From assembly GCF_963678635.1 (NCBI RefSeq), contig NC_087071.1, forward strand, positions 12,101,088 to 12,165,087: a DNA stretch of 64,000 nt, given 5' to 3'. Source of the stretch: Symsagittifera roscoffensis (lineage: Eukaryota > Xenacoelomorpha > Acoela > Convolutidae). Of this stretch, positions 1 to 12,093 are shown piece after piece. The translations under genes were made by a program, and so were the position numbers. Under the pieces are notes generated by a model. That model did no database searches and was not told the origin of the DNA. It worked only from the letters and a program-made list of their open reading frames with translations. Numbering within the stretch: the first letter of the stretch is position 1; each line of letters begins with the position of its first letter.

Positions 1-2373
1 TTCAAGGATGGTAATATAAATTCATCAATTTAGATTGAAAAGAAAAAGTGTGTGAGGTAGGAATATTGAGTAAATTATCTTTGCGCGACAGAATAATTTT
101 TTGAAAAAACTACCTTACGAAACTGAAAAATATCTAAAATATTGAGAGTTATGATTTGAATTTCAATAAAATATACTATAAAATTTGCTAAAAATATTCG
201 CTTGGTCATGATCTGAGAAAATAATACAAAAAACTTTTGTGAAAGATCCAATAAAATTTTTGTAGGGTTGTTAAAAATTTATTGGAATCAATTTTAAGTT
301 TTTTAACCTTCGAAATATTTTATTTTTAGTTCCAATAAAATAACTAAAAATCACTTTTATCACCACCAAAAACGTTTTTCTGAAACAATTAATATTTTCT
401 CAAGCATGATTTTTTTAAGATGAAATTTAACCTTAATTGCCTGTGTTTACACAGTGCTGTTGAGTATTTTTTTTCAAAACAATATTGTTTGAGATAATCT
501 TTCAAAATATTATATGTACACTTTAGTTTTTTTATCCTAGTTGTATTGCTGACTTCTTGCTAAAAAAAATTGTTTGTCTGGCTCAACGTATGATTCATTA
601 ACTTAAAAACTTTCAAAGTTTCACAACAAAATTTCCTCACTCATAACTGCAACAAAATGTTTTTTTTTTGTTAAATTCGTCAATAGAAAAACACAATTAC
701 GGAAAAAAAGTACGTTCAACCTCTTAAACTCAATTGTTGCCCAATTAAATGCGTATTGTTTAACGGTCTTTGGTGGAAAACCCAAGATGCTATGTCTGAT
801 AGCCTGGTATTGAATAAACGTTGAAGAGCCTTAGTTTTTTCAACATGATCATTTTGTATAACTACTACTTGTGTGTTGCCTGTGTGTCGTAATGTAATTG
901 AAAAAAAAAGATTTAAATACAATATTTTTCCAACAAAAATCTAGTTATTAAAAATGAAATATTAAAGATTTCAATGAGTATCAAATAAAAAAAATAGAAT
1001 ATAACGAGAGGCTGGATTCAGTGGAAAAGAAATATTATGAAACAGCAATTTTCAAGCTACAAGAAAACCTTCTTTACGTTTTTATTGACAAAACATTATC
1101 TAATTTTGAGTTTGAGCGAATTTCGTTTAAGAAGCTATCATAATTTCTTGTTGCTTATTAACATGATTTTTTCCAGAATTTTTTTTGATTTTTATTGATC
1201 TCATGGTACCAAGGGTACTTCATGTTTAATGGAAGTTTTCACACTTTGATACAATTGTATCTCGACTAGCCCAGAGATTACCTCTAACAACGTTTTTTCC
1301 GCTCCAAGTGATTTATACTTTTTCTTCAACTTCTCCAAACAGAGTCAATCAGTTACCTGATCTTTATTATATTATGACAAAAATCACAAAATACATTTAG
1401 CATAATTGAAACATTTTTCGATAAATTTACGCTGAAGTAGAAAATGCTGACGGTGAAACAAAAACTTTCCTCCAAAAGTGCCAAAACAATCTTTCAAAAA
1501 ACCTCATTTTGAATGAAACTCCTTGCAACAAAAACAGAATAATTTTCTATGCTTCACAATTATAGTTTCCCAGGTAACACTGTAAATTCGAGATCTACGG
1601 TTTCCTGCGGCAAGAAGAAATTATGTTTACTGAAGTTTTTTCGAATATCAAATTTTAGACCAAGAGTTTCATTCCAGTTTTGTTAAAAATAAAAGCAGAA
1701 TTGTGAAAAAAAATGAAGTTTTGAAACCGGAATTTATCATTTTACTGATTCTTATTGTTTAGTTGCAGCATATGCATCCTCAAAAAATTAGAAAGATCAC
1801 ATTAGATCTTTTTTCTACTTATTCACTTTCTTTGTTTTTTGAGAAATCCGAGAAAGTTGAAGCACAGTTTGAAATATAACGCATTTTTGGTTAAAAAAGT
1901 AGAAGCAAAGGTGAGAGAGACAAAACATAGGTCGAGCAACGTCAACGCATAGGTCGAACAAGTCAAAACGTAGGTCAAACAAACCGTAAACCGAGGTGAA
2001 AATCTCAAAAAAATACAAAAAAAACTTCAAATTAAGCAAATAATTCGAGACCATTTAAATTAAAATTGACTAAATTTGGTGGAACCAAAATAAGCAGTGA
2101 GAAAAATTTTAAAACTGTTAGATCTATAAAGCATAAGAAAAAATTTAATCGAGATCATCACAAACTTTGTAGCAAAATATATTTTCTGCTAAATTCGACT
2201 TCGATTTTGATTTAGTGACAAATCTTAGTCTTTAGTTGACCAAAACGTCGCTATCTGGGATTTTTCTTATTTGAATCTTACAGCTTCTTACGAATATAGG
2301 CTCTGAAAGTATTAGAAGACAGTAGTTTTTCTCATAAGAAAATTGTAAGTTAAGAACTTTTCTTACAAGAAAA
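1..2373. other. Intergenic, no gene seen
   Basis: AT-rich sequence with many homopolymer A/T runs. No frame here looks like protein and no RNA gene was recognised. A short degenerate tandem repeat lies at 1926-1987. Confidence 0.6.
1926..1987. repeat. Short tandem repeat, about 23 bp unit, three units
   Basis: Three consecutive degenerate units share the core TAGGTCGAACAA or a close variant, separated by GTCAA-type spacers. Seen directly; no function inferred. Confidence 0.5.
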
Positions 2374-3613
2374 CATTACGAGGCCAAACTGTGCATTCTG
2401 TGCATTGTATGCGGATTCCACAACAAGTCAAAATCGAATTTGTCGCGGAATCCACATCATTGCTACTTTTTAAAAAAATTTTCTTTGCTGTTATGGATTC
2501 CACAAACAAATACTTAAAACACTGTTCCGCTCAAAATCGCTCGAAAAATAGACGAATTTGCGGAATCCGCAACCGTATTTGCGGAATCCAAAACAGTTTA
2601 TGGAGTCCACAGACAAACATTAAGACATGTGTATAGTTAAATTGAGCTGTTGAGGAATCCGCAACTGTAAGTTGAATCCACAAAGTGTTTGTGGAATCCG
2701 CAATTTTGTTTGCGGATTCCCTTTACATATATGTATATATGTAGTAGCCTTTAAAATTATTTCTTTTTATATACATGATTTGATTTCACTGTAATAGAAA
2801 TTTACTAGAATAGAAAGTTACTAGAATAAATCAGTGTTTGGGATTAATGGATTCCCAATTACTGACCAGTATTTGGGATCGATGAAATCTCAAATACTGA
2901 ACTAATTCGACAATTTGCTATGCGTTGGGTTTCTAATCACTCTCAACGTAATGACTCCAAATAATGAATTTCTTCCATATTTATTCCACACTATTCCAGT
3001 TTTTGAGATTCCATCATTCCCAAATACTGAACAGTATTTGAGATCGATGGCATCCTAAATACTGACCTAATTTGTCGATATGCTCCATACACTCTCAACT
3101 CAATGACTTCAAATATTGAAATTATTCGGTGTTGTCTTTCCAAAATATTAAAAGATGACATCCACCGATTTAGGTAACCAATGTTTTAAGACTTGTTCGT
3201 GGATTCCGCTGACAATGGTTAAGTCTTAGCTTTTAATTTCCGCCTTGCTAGAAATAAGCATTCCAGCTCAGCTTTTAATTGTTCATATGCAAGTTCAGTA
3301 TTGAACAAATTTCGGAATCCACCTACAGTTTGCGGAATCCTCTTACATTTGCGGATTCCGCTTACATTTTTGCTGAATCCACTTACAATTGCGGAATCCA
3401 AAACAACTAGCTATATTTGCTTGTTGCGGAATCCGCGACACAACAAATGTGCCGACAACATTTACGTTACACTCCTATGTACGCGGAATCCACGGTTTTG
3501 TAACTGGAATCCACTTACATTTTGGAACATGTTTAAAGATTAGTTTTTGGAATCCAGGAACATACAAACACAAATCTGTGCGCCTCTCCAGTGCACAGTT
3601 TGGCCTCGTAATG
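2374..3613. mobile_element. Terminal-inverted-repeat element, family C copy 1 (1240 bp)
   Basis: The left end CATTACGAGGCCAAACTGTG... and right end ...CACAGTTTGGCCTCGTAATG form a perfect 22-bp terminal inverted repeat. The interior has no transposase frame but about 17 copies of a 9-11 bp motif (GCGGAATCC or its complement GGATTCCGC), some at a regular spacing of about 20 bp. A second copy is at 17043-17582. This copy is longer because it carries about 480 bp of unrelated sequence near 2720-3195. It is a non-autonomous DNA transposon by structure. A 2-bp flanking duplication (AA/AA) is the only target-site signal, so the superfamily is not assigned. Confidence 0.8.
2832..3122. repeat. Two-unit tandem repeat inside the family C insertion
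   Basis: Two related units of about 130-140 bp (2832-2972 and 2996-3122) share a CAGTATTTGGGATCGATG block followed by the inverted form ATCTCAAATACTGA, so each unit can fold into a hairpin. The repeat is absent from the other family C copy, so it came with a later insertion. Confidence 0.6.
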
Positions 3614-4784
3614 AATTGATGATAGCATTTTTTCCCAAATAGGTTTTCAAAATTTTTGTGCTTTTATGTATAAAAATTTTCCCAACGCCAGTTCAAAAAT
3701 TCTCTCTTGTCACAGAAAACAAAAAACAATAACGAAAACTCGTATGCCAAAAAACTCGTTTGGCTTCATGAGTATACTGCAAAACCCACTAACTTTATAC
3801 AATTAGTTTTTTCTGATAACTAGAAATTTTGACGATATATAAGTGAGCCCGTTTATACAACACGCCCGCAGCCATTTGACATGATTCGTCAAAGTTGATT
3901 TTTGTTGCCTCCAAAATAATTTCAAACGGTTATTTACAGACAAGTAGCAGGTAACAGGTTCAAAGAAAAAAAATACAAACTTTTTGCTTCGTAATACATT
4001 GAAACCTTATACAAATTTTTTACATGCATAAGTTTGAAAAAAAGCACAAAAGTCCTAAAATTCGAAATTTGGAAAAAAAAAATTGATTTTATCTGTTATT
4101 ACGGTACAAAAAACAAGTTAAAAATATTTTTGGGTGACTTTTTTTTGAATTGAACTTGAAGTTGTAAGATAGACAAAAATTCCTACAAATCTTCCTACAA
4201 ATAAGTTCTATGATAGGGCATTTTTTAGGATGGTCAACCCTGGGTAGTTTTTTGATCCAGAAATTTTCTCAAACTTATGACGTTTACAAATATGTAACAT
4301 CCTCATCCCACATCTACAAAAAAAAAGATTTCAAAAACTCTGAAATTAACAACAAAAACATTGAAAAAGTCGATCCTTAGACCCATCTGAAAATATTCAT
4401 ATTAGACTAACAAAGTGAGCAGTCACTGAGCAGAAAAATGTAAAAAACCACAATAAGCAGCTAGGCAAAATGCAAATAGTTGATTTCTGATTGGCAAAAA
4501 ATGCCTGTGATGAAATCTAAGATCTCCCCTGTTAATTAAACTGAGTCAATTTCAAACTATTGAATTAAATTTAAAGTGAAAAATGTTGATTTGAATATTC
4601 ATAAAAGTTTTAGAAATAATATTGCCATCTACAACATTCTCAACATTTGCGAAATTGCTCAAAACTGTTAGCATACGGGTTCAAAATTGGCCTTTAAGAT
4701 GCTGCAGTCAGTTTTCTTGGATTTCTTATTACAACGGTTGACGTGGAACTCATTGCAATGCAATCCACTTCAATTGCATATGTT
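3614..4784. other. Intergenic, nothing recognised
   Basis: AT-rich; no convincing coding, RNA or repeat signal seen. Confidence 0.5.
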
Positions 4785-5052
4785 AACAAGACTGCTCGTA
4801 TCAGGGCGAAGCCCTGAAAGTTCCGACTGCCTCTTAAAGTTTATGGAGCAGTAAAAACATAAACAAAATAAAAAAAATTGATTGAAATAAAATAAAATGA
4901 AAAAAAAAATTTCTCTAAACTTAGAAAATTTTTCTATGAAAATCATCCCCCACACACCATATAAAGCACAAAACAATAGATTTCGCTCCTTGTAACAAAT
5001 CAATTATGGCAAATAAGCTTCTTTCAACCAATTTAGAATGATTTCTAAGACC
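4785..5052 (+). repeat. Family D dispersed repeat, partial copy (first half)
   Basis: Begins AACAAGACTGCTCGTATC followed by the perfect hairpin TCAGGGC-GAA-GCCCTGA, and matches the first half of the next copy before stopping at 5052, where the next copy starts head to tail. No coding frame. Confidence 0.75.
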
Positions 5053-5599
5053 AACAAGACTGCTCGTATCAGGGCGAAGCCCTGAATGTTCCGACTGCCT
5101 TCAAGGTTTATGGAGCAGCAGTAAGAACATAATAAAAATTAAATGAAATAAAATAAAACGAAATTTTTTTTTCTAAAATTTGAATTTTTTAAATGAAAAT
5201 CATCCCCCCACACGCCATATAAAGTACAAAAAGATAGATTTCGTTCCTTGTAACAAATCAATTATTGCAAATAAGCTTCGTTCAACCAATTTGAAACGAT
5301 TTATAAGACGGATTAAATCTCCGCTTACGCGTTAATAGCGCGAATTATATCGCGCGTTAATTGTCCCAAATTGGTCAAAATGGCCACAATGGCAATCTTT
5401 AAACCCTCAGAACTTAACGAAAATTGATCATAAGTGAAATATCTTTTCAAATTCAAGCTCAGGACAACAATACTTTTCGAATGATATAAAAAAAATTCCG
5501 TTAAAAATGGCTAGTTAAAAAGTCGAAATTTGTCTGAAGAAAAAAAAACCCACCCCTAGCACAAATATTCCGTTACTTTCGTATCGAAAGTCGGAACAA
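5053..5599 (+). repeat. Family D dispersed repeat, full-length copy (547 bp)
   Basis: Same hairpin-bearing start as the copy at 4785. It ends at CGTATCGAAAGTCGGAACAA. An inverted copy sits at 50074-50598, and both diverge from flanking sequence at the same points, which defines the borders. Near the start TGTTCCGACT is complementary to AGTCGGAACA at the end. One stable short hairpin close to one end, with no terminal inverted repeat and no clear target duplication, is compatible with a non-autonomous Helitron, but the ends do not read as the usual CTRR terminus, so this is tentative. Confidence 0.7.
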
Positions 5600-7579
5600 A
5601 AAGCTCGGGTTGTGCATTCACTTGCTCAATCGGACGAAATTTTACACTCAATTTTACCACGTTTATACTTTGTAGTATGTAAGAAATCAGATAAGCAATT
5701 TTCGAACAGATTTTCTGCTCATATTGGTCACAGTTCGGTGTAACCAATCTGCGAATATCCAATATGAGTCACATAATGTTAAATTGAATTTCAGTAGTAC
5801 AAAAAATCAGTGAAATGCTGATGGATTTCCTAAATGGATTCTGTAGTTAAATCATGCATTCAAAATCGTTTTTGTTTCACAAATACCTTTTAAACATCTT
5901 TTGGAGGAAAAACAAACAGAACCTCAAAGAAGTTTTTTTTTTATCGTTTTGAACATGATTACTTGTAATTCGTTGCCACTAAAATCATGTTTCCAAGCCC
6001 GAAAACTTAAAAAAAAAGTGCTGTGAATATTTATTCAGTCAGCTAAATATTTTCATCAAAACTAAGACTTTGGTGTTTATGGGAAAATTGATTAAATTGG
6101 GATGTTAATCTCAAATCGATTTTACAAGAAAAATGAATTTTTTCAGTTTTTTTTTTTCAAAAATTTCATCCATTGTTATTTTTTTAAGTCGCTCCATAGT
6201 AATTAAAACGCAGTTTTTATTCTACAATACTTCTGATAATTGTGACTTCGAATGTTTGCAAAAACGAGTTAGCGAACCGTAACTCCTAACAATTCTGATG
6301 GTTGAGTATTTCCATCATTGGGCCTCTCTATCGTAAGGAAAATCGCTGGAATAGTGCTAATGAATCTGTGGTGACCTTTCAGTTTTTTGAGATTTTAGTA
6401 TGGGGGTTTAAAATATGTAGCAAAAAATCATCAAAAAAACGATGTTATTTTTTAAATTTCATTATTTTGAATTAATCCATAGAAATTAGAGCGCAGTCGG
6501 AAAGCTCAGTGTTTTGTCCTGATACGAACATTTTTTTGTATTTCAATTTTATCAACTTGTAAAGTAATCTACATCTTTCACGAATTTTTCAAATTGTTTT
6601 GGAAGAAGCAAAAATTTTTCAAACACGTCTCATTTTATCATGGTCGACAAAATTAGTTTGTCTAAAAGTAATTTTTATTGATTCTGTTAACGCATAAGTT
6701 GAACCAGTTAGCTCGCGCAAGTTCTGCTTAGAATCTTGTTGGAGCCGTCTCAAGTTGCTGCGATATGCTACGCGTTAATAAAAAAGCGAGCTAAAGGGGC
6801 ACATCATTTATGCCCGCATTAACTAAAAGGGCTTGGTGTTTTTTGATTTGTTGAGTGAATTAGAACGAATGGAATCAGTTAATCAGTTTTCAAATGCTAT
6901 GATATATTTCATTTAAGGCTTTTTTCAAAAGGTTAGAATCAGTTTCGATCTCCCCAATACCAAAAGCAACGCTAAGCTTGAACATATAAAAACGTGTTTT
7001 TTTTTTTAGTAAACCTGTGCAGCTATTCTTGTAATGCTTATCATGATTTCATTATTGTTGATTGGTTTTACTTTTACGATCATCAAAAATTTCAGCTTTC
7101 AGTTCATTTTCGTCTCGACGGGCGCTCACGAATAGTTTTATTCGCACGAAAAACGACTCTGTAATTTCTAATGACCAAAGTTTGGGCAGCTTGTGAAATT
7201 CAGGCAAAGTCAATCAAAAATAAAGCTTTCATTTTCTGGATAGTTAATATGAATCAAAAGAACAATTTTTGAAAATCACAAAGTAAATTTCATGATCATT
7301 TTAAAAAAAAATTGCCCATGCATGATCGTAACTTGATTTCGTTTTTTTTAAAATTGTCTTGTAATGATCATTCAGACATTTAATGACAAAATTAGTCATT
7401 ACACACAGTTAAACACTGAAATTAGCAATGATTTCATCCTATTTTTAAAGAGCACGAGGACTGGGTTGCCCACTGTAAAAGATTATGCGCAACCATACAC
7501 ACCCATACACATTCACAAAACCTTACGTAATTATAAATAACATTTTAGTTTTTTTTTTCAAAATTATGGAAAAAAATAC
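5600..7579. other. Intergenic, no gene; family D fragment near 6488-6530
   Basis: AT-rich. The piece at 6488-6530 (GCAGTCGGAA ... CCTGATACGAACA) matches the hairpin end of family D in inverted orientation, badly decayed. No coding evidence. Confidence 0.5.
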
Positions 7580-7792
7580 GGCTCTTTTTCCTTCCCCCCC
7601 CCCCACCTGCAACTTTTTATAAGTAAAGTTACTGTTCACCTTGTCCAATTGTCATGAAAATTGACATGCAGACTAATTAGTCCATGACAAACATATTTGG
7701 TCGTCATATTTAACCTCGTAAAACCACTCGTTAGACCTAAAAATTGATGGTCGTGTGAGGCGGGGGGGGGGGGGGGGGAAGAAAAAAGAGCT
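7580..7792. mobile_element. hAT-like MITE, family B copy 1 (213 bp)
   Basis: Starts GGCTCTTTTTCCTTCCCCC and ends in the inverted form, a long G run then AAGAAAAAAGAGCT. It is flanked by a perfect 8-bp duplication, AAAAATAC (7572-7579 and 7793-7800). The 8-bp duplication and TIRs fit a non-autonomous hAT-type element. Copies at 13301 and 17820 have the same ends and different 8-bp duplications. A 17-base G run (7762-7778) lies in the right arm. Confidence 0.85.
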
Positions 7793-8633
7793 AAAAATAC
7801 TATTAAATGATGCGTCTCATAAATTATGCTGTTTTACTAGGAAATTTTTTTTAGATGTTTCTGATTTGTTTAAAAACACGATCAAACCAAACTATTATTT
7901 AGAGCATCTTGACTCGACATGAAGCGTCGCAAAGATAAGAAAAACCAAATCCTACAAAATAGAGTTTCCGAAACAGAAGAAAACATTCTTTTGCTTTTTC
8001 TGGCGCTTATAAGATTTGATGTGCAGATTTGTATAAGATGACTCTTTTTTTGGCTGAAGTCTCACCACAAAGCATTTGACAACAACTCAAGATTGTAGTT
8101 TTTTGAATTGATAAACACGTTATTAACAAATATTTTTGAGTGATTACATCAGTTATGCTATAGCTGCCAATTTAGTCAAAAACAAAAATCAAAAAATTTC
8201 TCGAAATAATTGGGTGAAACAAAAACGATTTTAATGAAATAAATTTTACAAATTTGCCTTTTTTCGCTCAGAAAAACTCAGGAAGAGAATTCTTTCTTTC
8301 GATTTAAGAGTATCAATTCACTGTCATTAAAGTGAAAAACAATATAACTTAATTGTCAGATTTTGTTGAAAGATCTATTTTGTTTCTTTTTTTGGGAGAA
8401 ATTTGACCGGCTAGGACAATAACGTTTTTTTATTCAGAAACTGTACTTTGTTAAATTCAATACTCCTACTATCAAATTACACTCCAGTAGAGAAAACATC
8501 AGTTTCTAATGGTTCCAAATACCAATAAATTTGATCTTAACTTATCACAAAATCTAGCCTAAAAATCTACTGTGAAAATTTTTACGAAAAAAATCTAGAA
8601 TTGAACAGAGAATTATTGGACAAATCATCAAAA
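7793..8633. other. Intergenic, upstream of globin exon 1a
   Basis: No gene seen. It presumably holds the promoter and 5' UTR of the 8634 exon, but no TATA box or start site could be chosen with confidence. Confidence 0.4.
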
Positions 8634-8746
8634 ATGGCGACAGAAGAAACAATGAGAGTAACTCAGAGACAACAAGAGTTGATTCTGGAAGATTTTGTAA
8701 AGCTGCAGCCGAATTACGATGAGTATGTACAGGATCTTCTAGAAGA
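8634..8746 (+). CDS. Globin gene, alternative (or duplicated) first exon 1a
   Basis: The ATG is in AAAATGGCG context. It encodes 37 residues beginning MATEETMRVTQ, matching globin helices A-B, and ends at a GT donor (GA|GTGAGC) in phase 2. The exon at 10282 has the same length (113 nt), the same phase and 23 of 37 identical residues. No separate second exon is visible between 8747 and 10281, so 1a could splice to 11874 in frame (GA+A = Glu), giving another 110-residue isoform. Alternatively it is the remnant of a tandem duplication that lost its later exon. The usual Trp in mid helix A is Phe here. Splicing to exon 2 is inferred, not observed. Confidence 0.65.
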
Positions 8747-10281
8747 GTGAGCAATTGATTTTTTTATCTATATGAAAGTTTTAATACTAACTATATAAAA
8801 ACATTTTCAGCGTCTCTTGCAAAACTTATTTTCGCTACTCGCCTAATTTTTTCAGCCTTAGCTGTTCATTTCTGCATCTTTAACTTTTAAATTAGTCTAT
8901 AAGTTATGATGGTTAACTATTAGAGAAAAGTATTGGACTCGAAAGATGGATAAACGGCAGAATTTTTTTAATAATCTTTTAAAAACGTCGCCTAGCTTTT
9001 ATGATGGCCAATAAAATAGGAAGATCTAATCAGAAAAAAATTGCTGGCTAAACATGACTGCTTGTATGATGGCGCAGCTTATATATTGACTTCTTTTTTT
9101 AGGTGTTTAATTTAAACTTATTCTATAACTCAGTTTTTTCCCAAAAAAAAATAAAGTCTAGCACAAAATAAAAATAACATGATAATACTAGCACATGAAG
9201 CAATTAGCTTTCTTTGGATTGATTTCTGAGCCGTGTAGTTCGCTACATTTGGTGGCTTCTACTAAACAGAAAATCAATGGGGGAGCAAGCTGATTATCCA
9301 GAAATGCCCTAATTAACATTTTTCAAACCTCCAAAATTTCACTAACAAAATCAGAAAAAACCTAGTCATACATTTTCCGCCACCTTATTCTGAATCAGAA
9401 CAGCATTTTTCCTTACTGTGTTAAGTTGCACAAATGGGATAAGAATTGTTCGTATACGGACTATCAACGCCATTTGCTTGCGGGCTGAAGCTATTTCATT
9501 GATTAGTTTATGATATTTTTCTTCAGAAATGATTTTGTCGTACATACCTTAAGCGAAGTTAACTCGCAGAGTAGTTATTTTGCAAATTGTGAATTTGAAA
9601 AAAATCTGTTGACAGAACTCTGAAAAAACGTGTGCTGGTGAAAGGAAATCACTTGTGTTTTTTTTCTAGAGAAATGGACACCATCTTTATTCTGCCGTTT
9701 AACCTTAGCAAGCTTGTGTTTTCTTCTTTTAAACTAATCAATCAAAAAGTTCAAAACTATTAGAAAAAACCTACAACCAAAATGATGATTTACCAAAACT
9801 ACTAATACGAGTATGATCTTCTTTGTTTTTTATATCAAATCTTATGAATCCTATAAATAATATATCAAATCTTATAATATGTTTGTAAAATTTTTTGAGG
9901 TAAGACAAACATCAGTTTGTTAATATAATGAGAGTTTTTTGGTTGTGAAATTGTAGCGCAATTTTCAGTAGAAAATAATTTGTATTGCGCACATTACTAA
10001 AAAAACAATCGCCTTGCCTCGATTCAATTTGGGATAATTTATGATTTCCTTTGCCGCCAACGCTAATAAGAACAGGAAACGTTGCTCTCATAATCATTCC
10101 AAAGTGCATTTACTCCGGAAACAGGCCTTTTGAACCAACTAAGATTTCTGAATAGTGTAACTAAATCTTCCCTCTTTTAAAGAAAAGTTAGAAAACTGAC
10201 GAACAAGATATTCTTTTGTATTTAAATTTGCTTTCGAATTTTTACTCGACATCAAGTCTAAAAAAATTTAAGCCATCCAAA

Positions 10282-12093
10282 ATGGCGACTGAGGAGTCTA
10301 TGGTGGTCACAGAAAGACAGCATGAGCTGATCATTGAAGATATGCAAATTTTGATGCCAAATTTTGTGGAGTTTGTTGAAGATGTTTTGGAACAGTGAGT
10401 AATGAGTTTTCCAACTACTCTTCATTGTTTTTGAATTGTTTTACGAAAAAATTATCCAAAAGAAATCTTAAAACTTTTCAAAAAACAAATATAAACAGAG
10501 ATTTTTTTCCGGATTTATTTTCGATTACCCCGCACGCTATGTCAAGTTCAAATTCATGTTCTTAGTAATTACTGACGTATCAAACAACTTCTCTCAATTC
10601 ATTTTGCATCAATGTTGGAGCAATTTAATTAACCGCTGACTCGCTAAAAAAATTTGCGCGTTGATTGTCACACATTAGCCCTAAATTGGAAACTTCAAAC
10701 CCCCAATTTTTTCACAAAAAATTTTAAAGAAAAACGGTCTTCACAAATTTGAGTTCAAGATATCAAATATTTATTCAAAAATTTTAATTGGAGAAGTCGA
10801 GTTACTTTTGAATTGGAAAAAAACATCCCGAGCACAAATGTTCCGTCACTTTCTTCAAAAATAAACAAACGCTTACATGAAAACTTTTTGATTGTACTTT
10901 TTTTTGTTGTAACCAAAAAAAATTGATCAAACCAGGCTAAATCATTTTTTCAACTGTCCTTTTTGTTTTTTTTCTAACACTTTCGAATTAAAACTTTTCA
11001 AAGTTGTTAGCTTCACTTAGCTCGATTTTGTTTTTAGTGAAGCTCATTTCCGAGGCAGATGATTTTGCGATTTATTTCTGAGGCAGAGGAAATCGCCGCG
11101 TACGTATTGCAAGAAAATGGGCATTTCTCAGGTCTTCACAGTTAACAAAGGTTTCCTCAAAAACATCAACGTTCGAGATGTGTATACAATCTCAATTTGA
11201 TAGTTGTAAAAAATAGAGAAAAAATTGCACTGGGTGCAAATATCCAATTTCTTACTGAATTATCCAAAAAACTATTTTTTTTCAAAAAATGTATCTTGTG
11301 GTACTAAAAACTTGTGGTATTGTTTGAACTCCGGCAAAAAGTGATAGGTTTGAATTGATACGAAAATGATTTTTTGTGACACTTTTTTGATGAAAAAGGG
11401 ATACAAAGTTGCGCAATACAAAGAATTATTTTACTTCAGTTGATTCATTTCCTCAATAATATCACGGCGTTTTTTTCTTGAAAAGTTTTTTTATTACTAG
11501 CTGCAGACTTAATAGGAAAAAGTATATATAATTTTTGAGTTTTCAAAAAAGTAGCTGCTGAGTAACACAAAAAAATCACGTGCGATAATGTTCCATAGAA
11601 AACCAAAGACTTTCGAATTTTTCTGATAACACAAATCAAATTAGATAATGAATGCACAAAACTAATTCAAAATCTGTTCACCCGAGATTTTTTTTAAATC
11701 ACTAACCAAAGTTCCACAAAATAAAACATTTTCTTTGGAAGTGTCAGACCATCTTGTTGAAAAGTGAGTGTTTTGTTTTTTCTCACACTTTTTGTCCTAT
11801 ATGATTGAAGTTGATAAGTTATTGATTATGTATATATTTTTTTATTTAAACAAACCTGAAAACCATTTTCTAGATTCATCAACGAAAATCCAGAAGTTAC
11901 AAAGATATTCGGGTGGGTGAACGACAACAGAACAGGGACTGAACAACGAAGCCACCCTCGCTTCAAAAATCATGCAAGGGCTATTGGAACAGCACTGACT
12001 GAATGTCTGAGAGACCTAAATGGAATAAAGCAACACGAAGAGAAATTGAGTTATCTAGGTTGGCGCTATTTTACTCATCGGAAAAATAAATGA
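10282..12093 (+). CDS. Globin-family protein, two exons (10282-10394, 11874-12093), 110 aa
   Basis: Exon 1 (MATEESMVVTE...) gives helices A-B. The donor CA|GTGAGT and acceptor TTTTCTAG|A join in phase 2 at the position of the conserved globin helix-B intron (B12.2). Exon 2 supplies FINENPEVTKIF, with Phe50 at CD1, then HPRFKNHARAIGTAL, with His71 as the distal E7 residue. Thirty-two residues later, where neuroglobin-like proteins have LGRKH with the proximal F8 His, this protein has LGWRY, so F8 is Tyr103; a His lies three residues on. A TGA follows soon after, so helices G and H are absent. Polyadenylation signals (AATAAA at 12143 and 12166) follow closely, so the short product may be real. 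It may be a divergent globin that does not bind haem in the normal way, or a decayed gene. The family call is firm; function is not claimed. Confidence 0.8.
10608..10860 (+). repeat. Diverged family D fragment inside the globin intron
   Basis: Blocks resembling the second half of family D appear in order, ending in CCCGAGCACAAATGTTCCGTCACTTTC. Strongly decayed. The rest of the intron (10395-11873) shows nothing else recognisable. Confidence 0.4.

Noticed and set aside
716-922. Minus-strand 68-codon frame at the left edge
   Set aside because: Reads somewhat like protein but has no motif, partner exon or neighbouring mobile-element context.
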